This document shows, piece after piece, positions 1 to 6,312 of a DNA stretch of 13,290 nucleotides. The notes under the pieces were generated by a model. The model was given only the letters and a program-made list of their open reading frames with translations, did no database searches and was not told the DNA's origin. The stretch is from Novosphingobium sp. UBA1948 (GTDB taxonomy: Bacteria > Pseudomonadota > Alphaproteobacteria > Sphingomonadales > Sphingomonadaceae): positions 11,019 to 24,308 of the forward strand of contig DDES01000230.1 of assembly GCA_002336765.1 (NCBI GenBank), written 5' to 3'. The position numbers and the translations under genes are program-made. How positions within the stretch are numbered: the first letter of the stretch is position 1; each line of letters starts with the position of its first letter.

Positions 1-340
1 CATCGGCGATCACCCCCGCCACGCCACGCTGCATCGCGCCCACGGTGAGCAGGCCACCCCAGCACCCCGCCTCGACACCGCTGCGCTGCTCCACCACGAT
101 GATATCACCCGGCTGTGCGGCCTCGATGGCGGTGGTGCCCAGATGGCGCGGGGGGCCGGGGGGCGGTTCGCCCGTGCCCAGCCGCACCGTCACCACGCGC
201 CCCGCGATTCGCCCCTCGCCCGAGCGCTGGGGAAAGCCGGTGGCCTGTCCCGACAGTTTGAGCCGGTCCAGCGCATCGGACAGCGCGCAACAATCAATCC
301 GCGCCAGACGCGCGACATAGTCCTTGCCCTTTTCACCCAC
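1..340 (-). CDS. RraA/LigK-family aldolase-like protein (3' end cut by window edge)
   Basis: Reading leftward, 113 codons are visible before the left edge, so the C-terminus is missing. The visible part fits the RraA superfamily, which includes 4-hydroxy-4-methyl-2-oxoglutarate / 4-carboxy-4-hydroxy-2-oxoadipate (CHA) aldolases such as LigK and the RNase E inhibitor RraA. It has an N-terminal CALSDALD segment (residues 18-25), a PGDIIVVE strand (77-84) and the signature WGGLLTVGAMQRGVAGVIAD (94-113). The catalytic Arg-Asp that normally follows lies outside the window. I chose the GTG at 340-338 because GGGGAG (353-348) sits 7 nt upstream of it; an in-frame ATG at 355 has no Shine-Dalgarno sequence and would add five residues. 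It is the third gene of an operon, 27 nt after the dioxygenase stop. Next to a ring-cleavage dioxygenase and a LigJ-like hydratase, a pyruvate-releasing aldolase role is far more likely than RNase regulation, but that is inference from context. Confidence 0.85.
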   Translation of the reverse strand, partial: MGEKGKDYVARLARIDCCALSDALDRLKLSGQATGFPQRSGEGRIAGRVVTVRLGTGEPPPGPPRHLGTTAIEAAQPGDIIVVEQRSGVEAGCWGGLLTVGAMQRGVAGVIAD

Positions 341-367
341 GGGCTCTCTCCCCATTCTGTTGTCGTT

Positions 368-1360
368 TTAGCGCCAACACACAAAGCCCATCGCATTGCC
401 GGTTCCGGCCTCGCTGCGGTAACAGGGCACATAGTCGAGCACGTCAGGCTCCAGCCCCGCCGCCGCCATCGCGCCCGCCACCGGCACCCAGTTCTTCAAC
501 TCCGAAGTGCCGTCCTGAAACACACCCTCGCCCAGCGCCTCGATGCGCGTGATATCCTTGGCGCGCAGTGCATCGAGGAACGTGCGGTCCACCGTCTCGT
601 CCACCACGAAATGGGTCAATCCGCCGCTGGCGATCAGTGCGACGCGCGCGTTCGAATCCCACGCTTCGATGGCGCGCACGATGGACTGGCCCAGATCATA
701 ACAGCGCCGCACACTGGGCTGATTGGGCGGATAGAAGGCATTGACCGCCACCATCACGCTGGGCACCGGCCGGTCGCGCATGATGCGGCGATAGATGAAG
801 CCCCACGCATGGGGGGTTTCCGGCTTGGGCATGCCCTTCATCGCGGCCACGTCGAAATTGTCGGCCATCGCCTGTGCGATGATGTGGCGCGCCAGTTCGG
901 GATGGCCGGGATATTCGGCGCCGCCCTGCGGAATATAGCCTGGAATGGCGGGTTTCACCCCCACCGGCACTGAGGCCATACGCTCGGGCGTGAACTCATA
1001 GTTGGTGATCGTGTCGCCATAATGGACGGCGAAAGCGGGAATCAGGCGCTCGTCGAAAATCTCCATCTGGTCGTTGCCGACCACCACGGCCACATCCACC
1101 CGCGCCTCGGCGAAGGCATCCGCCAGTTGTTCGATCGAACGCTGGCAGCGGATCTGCTGGCCATCCCACACCGCCTTGTTCACCATCGCGCCGATGCCCT
1201 CATCCTTGCGCGCGGCAACCAGTTCATCAAAGGAATAGGTGGTGTTGCGCCACGCGTGGCGCACGGTCTTGTCAAAGGGAACGCGCGCGTCCCAGATTTC
1301 GGTGTCGGTCACCAGCATCGGCCCGTGGCTGGAGCCGATGCCCAAGACGATCTTGGCCAT
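368..1360 (-). CDS. Class III extradiol ring-cleavage dioxygenase (LigB fold)
   Basis: This 330-residue protein has the pattern of LigB-superfamily extradiol dioxygenases, which open catechol-type rings next to the diol with Fe(II) and O2. Visible landmarks are SSHGPM with His12 (metal ligand in LigB), GNDQ at 95-98, TPHAWGF with His184, SGGLTH with His250 (acid-base His in LigB/MhpB) and TSELKNWV with Glu287 (metal-ligand Glu, matching HEIKTWV in MhpB). The second metal-ligand His of LigB (in NDH) is Gln98 here. There is no fused LigA domain, unlike the roughly 420-residue gallate dioxygenases. The start overlaps the previous stop as TGATG, with GAGGAG 8 nt upstream (1374-1369), which indicates translational coupling to the LigJ-like gene. 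Neighbours suggest a carboxylated diol such as gallate or a homologue as substrate; this is not proven. Family membership is firm, substrate is not. Confidence 0.9.
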   Translation of the reverse strand: MAKIVLGIGSSHGPMLVTDTEIWDARVPFDKTVRHAWRNTTYSFDELVAARKDEGIGAMVNKAVWDGQQIRCQRSIEQLADAFAEARVDVAVVVGNDQMEIFDERLIPAFAVHYGDTITNYEFTPERMASVPVGVKPAIPGYIPQGGAEYPGHPELARHIIAQAMADNFDVAAMKGMPKPETPHAWGFIYRRIMRDRPVPSVMVAVNAFYPPNQPSVRRCYDLGQSIVRAIEAWDSNARVALIASGGLTHFVVDETVDRTFLDALRAKDITRIEALGEGVFQDGTSELKNWVPVAGAMAAAGLEPDVLDYVPCYRSEAGTGNAMGFVCWR

Positions 1361-2382
1361 CAGGCAAACTCCTCGAGCTTGAACACGCGCTTGGCATTGC
1401 CGGCGAAAATCTGCTGCTTCTCCTCGCGCGTCAGCCAGTCGAAATTGGCGATATGCGGCGCGATATGGTCGAGCGTGTCGCCCGTGGCGGGATCCACCAC
1501 CGAGCCGACCCCCGGGCATTCCGCACCGAACAGGCAGCGGTCAACGCCCACCGTCTTGATGAGCAGGCGCAGCGCTTCCTCGGTATAGAGCACGGTGTCG
1601 AAATAGAGATGGCCGAGCATATCGTAGAAATTCTTACCCTGCCGCAGCGCCGAGGCCTGAAACCGCCCCGCATGATAGGGAATCGCCCCGCCACCGTGGC
1701 TGACCACGATCTTGAGTTGCGGGAAATCCTTGAACACGTCGGAATGCAGCAGGCCATAGACCGCGGTCGTCTCATCGAGCAGGAAGTTGAGCGTGTAGGG
1801 CGCGCGCGCGGAGCGCGATCCGGCCGAATGGATATGCGCCGGTACATCCAGTTCGCACAGCTTCTCATACAGCGGATACCAATAGCGGTCGCCCATCGGC
1901 GGCGCCTCGGTGCCGCTGTTCTCGTAGGGATCCGGGTTGAGCAAGCAACCCTTAAAGCCCAGCGCCTTGATGGCCCGCTCCAGTTCGGGCAGCACGACCT
2001 CGACCGGATCGCCCGCCACCTGCGGCAGACCCGCGATACCGAGGAAGCGGTCGGGCAGCAGCTTGACCACCCGCGCGATGATATTGTTAGTCTCCTCGCA
2101 GAACCAGTGCACCAGTTTGCCCGGTTTTTCCGAGTGCATTTGCTGGAACGGGCGCGGCGACATAAGCTGGAGACGGGTTCCGGCATGGTCGAGCATGTCA
2201 AGATGGCCGCAAGGGCCCATCTCTTTTTTGTTGGCGGCGATCAGCAGATCCTCGTCGGAAACATGCGGGAATCCGCGCCCATGCTCGCCACGATGCGACA
2301 AAAGCAGCGATTTGTAGACCCACAAGGCATCCGGCGCGCTGACGTGTCCGTGGCAATCAATGATGTCGAAATGTTCGGCCAT
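1360..2382 (-). CDS. LigJ-like amidohydrolase (4-oxalomesaconate hydratase-type)
   Basis: This 340-residue metal-dependent hydrolase belongs to the amidohydrolase_2 branch that contains ACMSD-type decarboxylases and the hydratase LigJ (about 341 residues). It has the HxH metal motif (His11, His13), a conserved NPDP segment (149-152), His185 in AHIHSAGS, His229 in VSHGGGAIPYH and Glu288 in FGAECPG. ACMSD-type decarboxylases usually carry Asp at the last position, whereas LigJ uses a Glu ligand. Together with the length and overall pattern, this favours hydration of an oxo-diacid such as 4-oxalomesaconate over decarboxylation. It is the first gene of the leftward operon. GGGGAGAGG (2398-2390) lies 7 nt before the ATG, so the longer open frame that runs further upstream is not needed. 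Its stop shares a base with the next start. A related hydratase acting on a different ring-cleavage product is possible. Confidence 0.85.
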   Translation of the reverse strand: MAEHFDIIDCHGHVSAPDALWVYKSLLLSHRGEHGRGFPHVSDEDLLIAANKKEMGPCGHLDMLDHAGTRLQLMSPRPFQQMHSEKPGKLVHWFCEETNNIIARVVKLLPDRFLGIAGLPQVAGDPVEVVLPELERAIKALGFKGCLLNPDPYENSGTEAPPMGDRYWYPLYEKLCELDVPAHIHSAGSRSARAPYTLNFLLDETTAVYGLLHSDVFKDFPQLKIVVSHGGGAIPYHAGRFQASALRQGKNFYDMLGHLYFDTVLYTEEALRLLIKTVGVDRCLFGAECPGVGSVVDPATGDTLDHIAPHIANFDWLTREEKQQIFAGNAKRVFKLEEFA

Positions 2383-2485
2383 AGCCTTGCCTCTCCCCAA
2401 AAAATCGGATACCAATCTGTATAGCAATCTTGCAGGCGGGGTCAACCGTCGGGACGACACCGGCCTGCCGCAGGAGAGGTTGAAA
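2383..2485. promoter_or_regulatory. Divergent promoter region between the ring-cleavage and monooxygenase operons
   Basis: This 103-bp gap separates two start codons that face away from each other, so it must hold both promoters. It is AT-richer than its surroundings around 2399-2432. It contains ATAC-N6-GTAT (2409-2422) overlapping the direct repeat listed separately. Shine-Dalgarno sequences lie at both ends: GGGGAGAGG for the leftward operon and AGGAGAGG (2472-2479) for the rightward one. I could not place -35/-10 boxes with confidence. Confidence 0.7.
2413..2430 (+). promoter_or_regulatory. Candidate operator: CAATCT-N6-CAATCT direct repeat, copy 1
   Basis: Two CAATCT half-sites lie exactly 12 bp apart (2413-2418 and 2425-2430), about one helical turn, in the middle of the divergent promoter. 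The same arrangement, identical at 15 of 18 positions, occurs on the opposite strand at 7263-7280 before the second LysR gene. The first half-site is also embedded in ATAC-N6-GTAT (2409-2422). Binding by one of the LysR proteins encoded here is inference. Confidence 0.5.
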
Positions 2486-3703
2486 ATGACAGGAATGGAT
2501 TTGGGAGCCGATGTCTTCGCGCCGACCATCGCTTCGGGTGATGATGCGCTCGATCTGGTCAGGGGCCTGCTGCCCGAAATCGCGGCCGCCTCGCCACAAA
2601 CCGACGCCGCGCGCCAGTTTTCCCCCGCGTTGGTAGACCGGATGCGCAATATGGGCCTGTTCGGGCTGGTGATGCCCAAGGATCTGGGCGGTTCGGAACT
2701 GGGCTTTCGCGATCTGGTGCGTGTGACGGTCGAGATCGGCACCGCCTGCGGCTCGGCGGCGTGGGTCTATGGCGTGCTGGCCGGTCATAGCTGGCTCATC
2801 AACCTGTTTCCCGAACAGGCGCAGCGCGAGATCATGGCCGACCCCAAGACGCTGCTGGGCACCGTGTTCCGCCTTGGCGGCGAGGTAGTGCCCGAAGGCG
2901 ACGGCTACCGCCTGACCGGCGGCAATGGCCGCTTCTGCTCGGGGATCGACTATGCCACCTGGGTCATCATCGGCAATGTGGTCCAATATCCCGACGGCCG
3001 GACCGAACCCCGCTTCTTCGTCATCCCCAAGAGCGACATCGCCATCATCGACGACTGGCAGACGATGGGCATGCGCGGCACCGGCAGCCGCTCGATCAGC
3101 ATCGCGAGCGCCTTCATTCCCGAACACCGCAGTTGCAAGCTGAGCGACATGATCGCGGGCACCACACCGGGCGCACAGGTGCATGGTGGCGCGCGCTACC
3201 GCATGCCTTTCTCCGATCTCTCGCCCTTTTCCATCGTCGGCGCCCCGCTGGGCATGGCGCGCGGCATGGTGCAGCGTTTTGCCGATGATGTGGGCGCGCG
3301 CCTCAAGGGCGACAGTCCGCAGAGCATCGGCGAACAGTCGGTCACCTTTGCCCGCATCGCGGAAGCTTCGGCCGCCATTGAATCGGCGATTGCCCTTGTG
3401 CTCGCCGATGCCGAGCGGATCGACCAGGCTGGTTCGCCCGCCGACATCTCGCCGCTCCAGCGCATCGCCATCCCGCGCAACTGGGCCTATGCGGTGCAGA
3501 CCGCGCGCCACGCCGCCAACCGCATCTTCGAAGCCAGCGGCGGCAGCAGCCTGTACGAGGGCAGCGCCATCCAGCAGGTGTTCCGCGACATCAACGGCGC
3601 CTCGCAGCATTTTGCCTTCACCTGGGATACGGCGATGGGCAATTTCGGGCGGGTGATGTGCGGCTTCGATCCGCTGGCCTTCACGGTGCGCCGCAAGAAC
3701 TGA
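2486..3703 (+). CDS. Acyl-CoA-dehydrogenase-fold flavin monooxygenase (two-component oxygenase subunit)
   Basis: This 405-residue protein has the acyl-CoA dehydrogenase fold but resembles the reduced-flavin-dependent hydroxylases of that fold (HsaA, HpaH C2 type, DszC, IifC). It has a helical N-terminal domain with MPKDLGG (about 65-71), a middle beta domain with TGGNGRFCSGIDYATW (from 144) and DDWQTMGMRGTGSRS (189-203), and a C-terminal helical domain with GGSSLYEGSAIQQVFRDING (from about 352). It lacks the IYEGT-type glutamate motif expected of true acyl-CoA dehydrogenases. It probably uses FMNH2 or FADH2 supplied by the next gene to hydroxylate a phenolic ring ortho to an existing hydroxyl. 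The ATG at 2486 is set by AGGAGAGG 6 nt upstream; the longer upstream frame would run into the opposite gene. It is the first gene of the rightward operon, divergent from the ring-cleavage genes. Substrate is unknown; desulfurisation or N-oxidation are alternative chemistries for the fold. Confidence 0.87.
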   Translation: MTGMDLGADVFAPTIASGDDALDLVRGLLPEIAAASPQTDAARQFSPALVDRMRNMGLFGLVMPKDLGGSELGFRDLVRVTVEIGTACGSAAWVYGVLAGHSWLINLFPEQAQREIMADPKTLLGTVFRLGGEVVPEGDGYRLTGGNGRFCSGIDYATWVIIGNVVQYPDGRTEPRFFVIPKSDIAIIDDWQTMGMRGTGSRSISIASAFIPEHRSCKLSDMIAGTTPGAQVHGGARYRMPFSDLSPFSIVGAPLGMARGMVQRFADDVGARLKGDSPQSIGEQSVTFARIAEASAAIESAIALVLADAERIDQAGSPADISPLQRIAIPRNWAYAVQTARHAANRIFEASGGSSLYEGSAIQQVFRDINGASQHFAFTWDTAMGNFGRVMCGFDPLAFTVRRKN

Positions 3704-3707
3704 GCGA

Positions 3708-3735
3708 GCGGCCTCGACGCCGCAGTCCGTTTTTT
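3708..3735 (+). terminator. Possible weak intercistronic attenuator hairpin
   Basis: A 5-bp GC stem (GCGGC 3708-3712 with GCCGC 3719-3723, 6-nt loop) starts a few bases after the monooxygenase stop. A run of six T (3730-3735) follows after 6 nt. The stem is short and the T-run is offset, so at most it would give partial termination, lowering reductase expression relative to the oxygenase. Confidence 0.25.
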
Positions 3736-3761
3736 CCACGCCCCCACTGACAGGCCCCCCG

Positions 3762-4274
3762 ATGTCCCACCCATCTCCCGCCGCCGATCTGATGGCAGCC
3801 ATGCGCCGTTTCGCCAGTACGGTCACGGTCATCGCGCTGCGCGATGCCGATGGCACGCGCAACGCGATCACGGCCACCTCGCCCACCTCGGTGTCGATGG
3901 ATCCACCCTCGATGCTGTTCTGCGTCCACCGCGATTCCAGCCTGCGCGCCGCGCTCGCCGACGGACGTCCCTTTTCCGTCAACATTCTGGCCGCCAATCA
4001 GGAGGAAGTCGCCCGCCTGTGCAGTTCCAAATTGCGCGGAGAGGAGCGTTTCACCGCCGGCGACTGGCGCGCGGAGGCCGACGGAGTGCCCTATCTGGGC
4101 GATGCGGAGGCCGCGGTGATCTGCACCACCGCGCAGATTGTGCCGTTCGGCACGCATGACATCGTGATCGGCACGGTTGACCTTGTGCATTTGCCCGAGG
4201 GTCGCGAGCCGCTGCTCTACCACGGCGGGCGCTACGCGGCGCTGGCCCCCTGCTCCGCCGAAGATTGCCCATGA
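3762..4274 (+). CDS. Flavin reductase (FMN-binding split barrel; partner of the monooxygenase)
   Basis: This 170-residue protein matches the small flavin reductases of two-component monooxygenases (HpaC / HsaB / DIM6-NTAB type), which use NAD(P)H to supply free reduced flavin. Visible family features are MRRFASTVTVIA (14-25), the flavin-binding stretch TATSPTSVSMDPPSMLFCV (37-55), PFSVNIL (about 70-76), HDIVIGTV (about 131-138) and a C-terminal LLYHGGRYAAL. The length is normal for the family. It lies 58 nt after the oxygenase gene, and its stop overlaps the next start (ATGA). The Shine-Dalgarno sequence before its ATG is weak (only ACAGG about 6 nt away). The pairing with the gene before it is the standard arrangement for this enzyme class; whether it prefers FMN or FAD cannot be read from the sequence. 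Confidence 0.9.
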   Translation: MSHPSPAADLMAAMRRFASTVTVIALRDADGTRNAITATSPTSVSMDPPSMLFCVHRDSSLRAALADGRPFSVNILAANQEEVARLCSSKLRGEERFTAGDWRAEADGVPYLGDAEAAVICTTAQIVPFGTHDIVIGTVDLVHLPEGREPLLYHGGRYAALAPCSAEDCP

Positions 4275-4972
4275 TCGGTTCGCCCCCTTCGTCCGCCCCC
4301 AACATCGCGCCGCGCTATGGCCTGTGGTCCTGGGTCATCGTGTGGTGGCGGTTTGCCTTTGGCGCCCATCTGCTGTTTTCCGGCATTGCCTTTGCGGCCA
4401 CCGGCTGGGTGCCGATGGACATGACTCTGGCGCATAGCGGCACCGGCCAGTTCCTGATCGCGCTGAACAAGACCGGCCTTTATGCCTGTGTGAAATATTT
4501 CGAGATCGTGATCGGCACCTTACTCGTCACCAACCGTGCCGTGCCACTGGCGCTGGTGATCCACATGCCGATCACGATGATGATCGGCTATCTCAATCTG
4601 GTGGTCCAGCCGCATGGCCGCGAACTCTTCACCGGACCGCAGGAACTGGCTTTCCATATTCCCCTGCTGGTGGCCTACGGCGGCTATTACGCCCCCTTTC
4701 TGCGCTGGCGGAGCGAGCCTTGGCTGCTGTTCAGCAATCTTCCGGCGCACAGCACGCTGCCCGCTCCGCTCAAGGCGGGCGGCACATCGGACGCATCGAC
4801 CCGCATTCTTCCCGCCTGCCTCGTGCTGACGGGCATGGCACTGTTGATCCTTGCCGGCTCGCGCTTTCTGCCGCCGCCCGAACGCCAGCTGGTGCCGCGT
4901 GACTGGTTCCCGATCCTGTGCGGATCGCTGGGCCTGTTGCTGGTGTGGTTCCGGCACGGCCGCCCCCGTTGA
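4271..4972 (+). CDS. DoxX-like integral membrane protein
   Basis: This 233-residue, strongly hydrophobic protein has about five to six membrane segments: around WWRFAFGAHLLFSGIAFA near the N-terminus, NKTGLYACVKYFEIVIGTLL, the following PLALVIHMPITMMIGYL, LAFHIPLLVAYGGYY, and two C-terminal segments (ACLVLTGMALLILAG and ILCGSLGLLLVWF). The NKTG...FEIVIGTLLVTNR...PLALVIHMP pattern is typical of the DoxX/DoxD-like family, some members of which are linked to quinone-coupled electron transfer. I placed the start at the ATG overlapping the reductase stop (ATGA); a TTG two codons earlier is possible. Its position between a flavin reductase and a ferredoxin is unusual and suggests an accessory role in electron flow or in transport. 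No biochemical function can be assigned from sequence. Confidence 0.75.
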   Translation: MIGSPPSSAPNIAPRYGLWSWVIVWWRFAFGAHLLFSGIAFAATGWVPMDMTLAHSGTGQFLIALNKTGLYACVKYFEIVIGTLLVTNRAVPLALVIHMPITMMIGYLNLVVQPHGRELFTGPQELAFHIPLLVAYGGYYAPFLRWRSEPWLLFSNLPAHSTLPAPLKAGGTSDASTRILPACLVLTGMALLILAGSRFLPPPERQLVPRDWFPILCGSLGLLLVWFRHGRPR

Positions 4973-5027
4973 TTTTCCCTTGCGGGGCCTTTCCCGCGCC
5001 CATCCCGTTACGTCTCAGGAGATATCT

Positions 5028-5345
5028 ATGCCCAAGCTCGTCATCATCAACCGCGCAGGCGATGAAACGACCCTTGAAGCGCCCGCCGGACGGACGCTGA
5101 TGGAGGTGATCCGCGATGCCGGTTTCGATGAAATGATGGCGCTGTGCGGCGGCTGTTGCAGCTGCGCCACCTGCCATGTCCATGTCGACCCCGCCTTTGG
5201 CGACAAACTGCCGGCATTGACCGGAGACGAGAGCGATCTGCTCGATTCGTCCGACCATCGCGACGCCACCTCGCGCCTGTCGTGCCAGATCACGCTCACC
5301 GACGCGCTCGACGGGCTGCGGGTGACTCTGGCCGAAGAGGACTGA
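5028..5345 (+). CDS. [2Fe-2S] ferredoxin (adrenodoxin/putidaredoxin type)
   Basis: This 105-residue ferredoxin has the Cys-x5-Cys-x2-Cys...Cys ligand set at C40, C46, C49 and C86, with CATCHVHVD after the cluster loop and RLSCQI around the fourth ligand. Both are typical of the putidaredoxin/adrenodoxin group rather than plant-type ferredoxins. Two further cysteines (C43, C44) sit inside the cluster loop. AGGAG (5017-5021) lies 6 nt before the ATG. It is the last gene of the rightward operon, 55 nt after the DoxX-like gene, and a strong hairpin follows. Neither a ferredoxin reductase nor a Rieske or P450 oxygenase is in the window, so its partner is unclear. It may serve an oxygenase elsewhere, or re-reduce the iron of the extradiol dioxygenase as XylT does for XylE; both are inference. 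Confidence 0.92.
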   Translation: MPKLVIINRAGDETTLEAPAGRTLMEVIRDAGFDEMMALCGGCCSCATCHVHVDPAFGDKLPALTGDESDLLDSSDHRDATSRLSCQITLTDALDGLRVTLAEED

Positions 5346-5350
5346 CCGAC

Positions 5351-5385
5351 CGGACGGGGCACCCGTCGGCAGCGTGCCCCGTCCG
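5351..5385 (+). terminator. GC-rich hairpin after the ferredoxin gene, probable terminator
   Basis: A perfect 12-bp inverted repeat (5351-5362 with 5374-5385, 11-nt loop) begins 6 nt after the ferredoxin stop. No T-run follows, only CTTGG. It separates the catabolic operon from the LysR gene that begins 28 nt later. It could end the operon or lower read-through into the regulator. Confidence 0.6.
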
Positions 5386-5413
5386 CTTGGCTCCATCATG
5401 CAGGGAGAGGCGC

Positions 5414-6310
5414 GTGGCTGGCTGGGAGGGCATTGACGAGTTTGTAGCCGTGGCCAAGGCCAGCTCCTTCGTCGGCGGCGCCCGCCTGCTCGGCAAATCG
5501 AACACGCATATGAGCCGCGCCATCGCGCTGCTCGAGGCCCGCCTGCAATCGCAATTGCTTTATCGCACCACGCGCAGTGTCGCCCTCACCGACAGCGGCC
5601 GCGTCTTTTTCGAGCAATGCGAACGCCTGATCCGCGAAAGGAACGAGGCGATCGCGGTGATCAGCGAACAGGGCGAACCACAAGGTGAGCTGAAGATTGC
5701 CAGCACCACCATGCTGGGCGAGCATTTCGTGGCGCCGCTGGCCCAGCGCTATGCCTGCGAGCACCCCAAGCTCAATGTCATTGTCGAACTGGCCAATCGG
5801 CAGTTCGATCTGGTGGGTGAAGGGTTCGATCTGGCGGTGCGCGCCGGCCATCTGCCCGATTCCCGCCTGATCGCCACACGGATCGCCTTTCGTCGGCTCT
5901 ACACCTGCGCCACGCCCTCCTATTTCGCCGGAAACCCCATCCCCCGCACGGTGGACGAGCTCGAAGGTCATGCCTGCGTGGTCGGCACCGGCTACACATG
6001 GCAATTCAGCGAGAACGGCAAGGAGCGGCTGTTCCGCCCCAAAGGCCGCTGGCGCTGCAACAGTGGCTATGCCGTGTTGAGTGCGACGCTGGCCGACATG
6101 GGCATTTGCCAGTTGCCCGATTTTTATGTGCAGAGCCATCTCAACCGCGGCACGCTGGTGCCCATTCTCGATGATTATGCCCCGCCCGACGAGCCGGTGT
6201 GGGTGATCTATCCCCAGCAGCGCCACCTGCTGCCCAAGGTGCGCGGCTTCGTAAATCTGCTGAAAAACCAGCTTCAGGCCAATCTCGACAAGGGCTCGCC
6301 CCTGTTCTAG
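5414..6310 (+). CDS. LysR-type transcriptional regulator 1
   Basis: This 298-residue protein has LysR layout: an N-terminal winged helix-turn-helix (about residues 1-60, with ASSFVGGARLLG and NTHMSRAIALLEARL) followed by the effector-binding domain (about 90-298, with GELKIASTTMLGEHFVAP, VRAGHLPDSRLIA and MGICQLPDFYV). The GTG start at 5414 is chosen because AGGGAG (5402-5407) lies 6 nt upstream and the protein then begins close to WEGIDEF, as in its paralogue. The longer open frame to the left overlaps the ferredoxin gene and is not needed. It lies downstream of the monooxygenase operon in the same direction and faces the second LysR gene, with which it shares long identical stretches. It probably responds to a pathway substrate or intermediate and controls the divergent catabolic promoter (inference). 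Confidence 0.92.
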   Translation: MAGWEGIDEFVAVAKASSFVGGARLLGKSNTHMSRAIALLEARLQSQLLYRTTRSVALTDSGRVFFEQCERLIRERNEAIAVISEQGEPQGELKIASTTMLGEHFVAPLAQRYACEHPKLNVIVELANRQFDLVGEGFDLAVRAGHLPDSRLIATRIAFRRLYTCATPSYFAGNPIPRTVDELEGHACVVGTGYTWQFSENGKERLFRPKGRWRCNSGYAVLSATLADMGICQLPDFYVQSHLNRGTLVPILDDYAPPDEPVWVIYPQQRHLLPKVRGFVNLLKNQLQANLDKGSPLF

Positions 6311-6312
6311 GG

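Noticed and set aside
143..973. 276-codon plus-strand frame over the RraA-like and dioxygenase genes
   Set aside because: His/Arg-rich shadow translation; the minus strand has recognisable enzymes with Shine-Dalgarno sequences and coupled starts.
2383..2742. N-terminal extension of the LigJ-like frame up to 2742
   Set aside because: It would overlap the divergent promoter and the start of the monooxygenase gene. The ATG at 2382 has a good Shine-Dalgarno sequence and gives the normal family length.
2486..3703. Annotation as a true acyl-CoA dehydrogenase
   Set aside because: The IYEGT-type catalytic motif is missing, and the adjacent flavin reductase points to a flavin-dependent monooxygenase of the same fold.
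2357..3997. 546-codon open frame on the minus strand opposite the monooxygenase and reductase genes
   Set aside because: Low-complexity translation with no family motifs, spanning two well-supported genes on the other strand.
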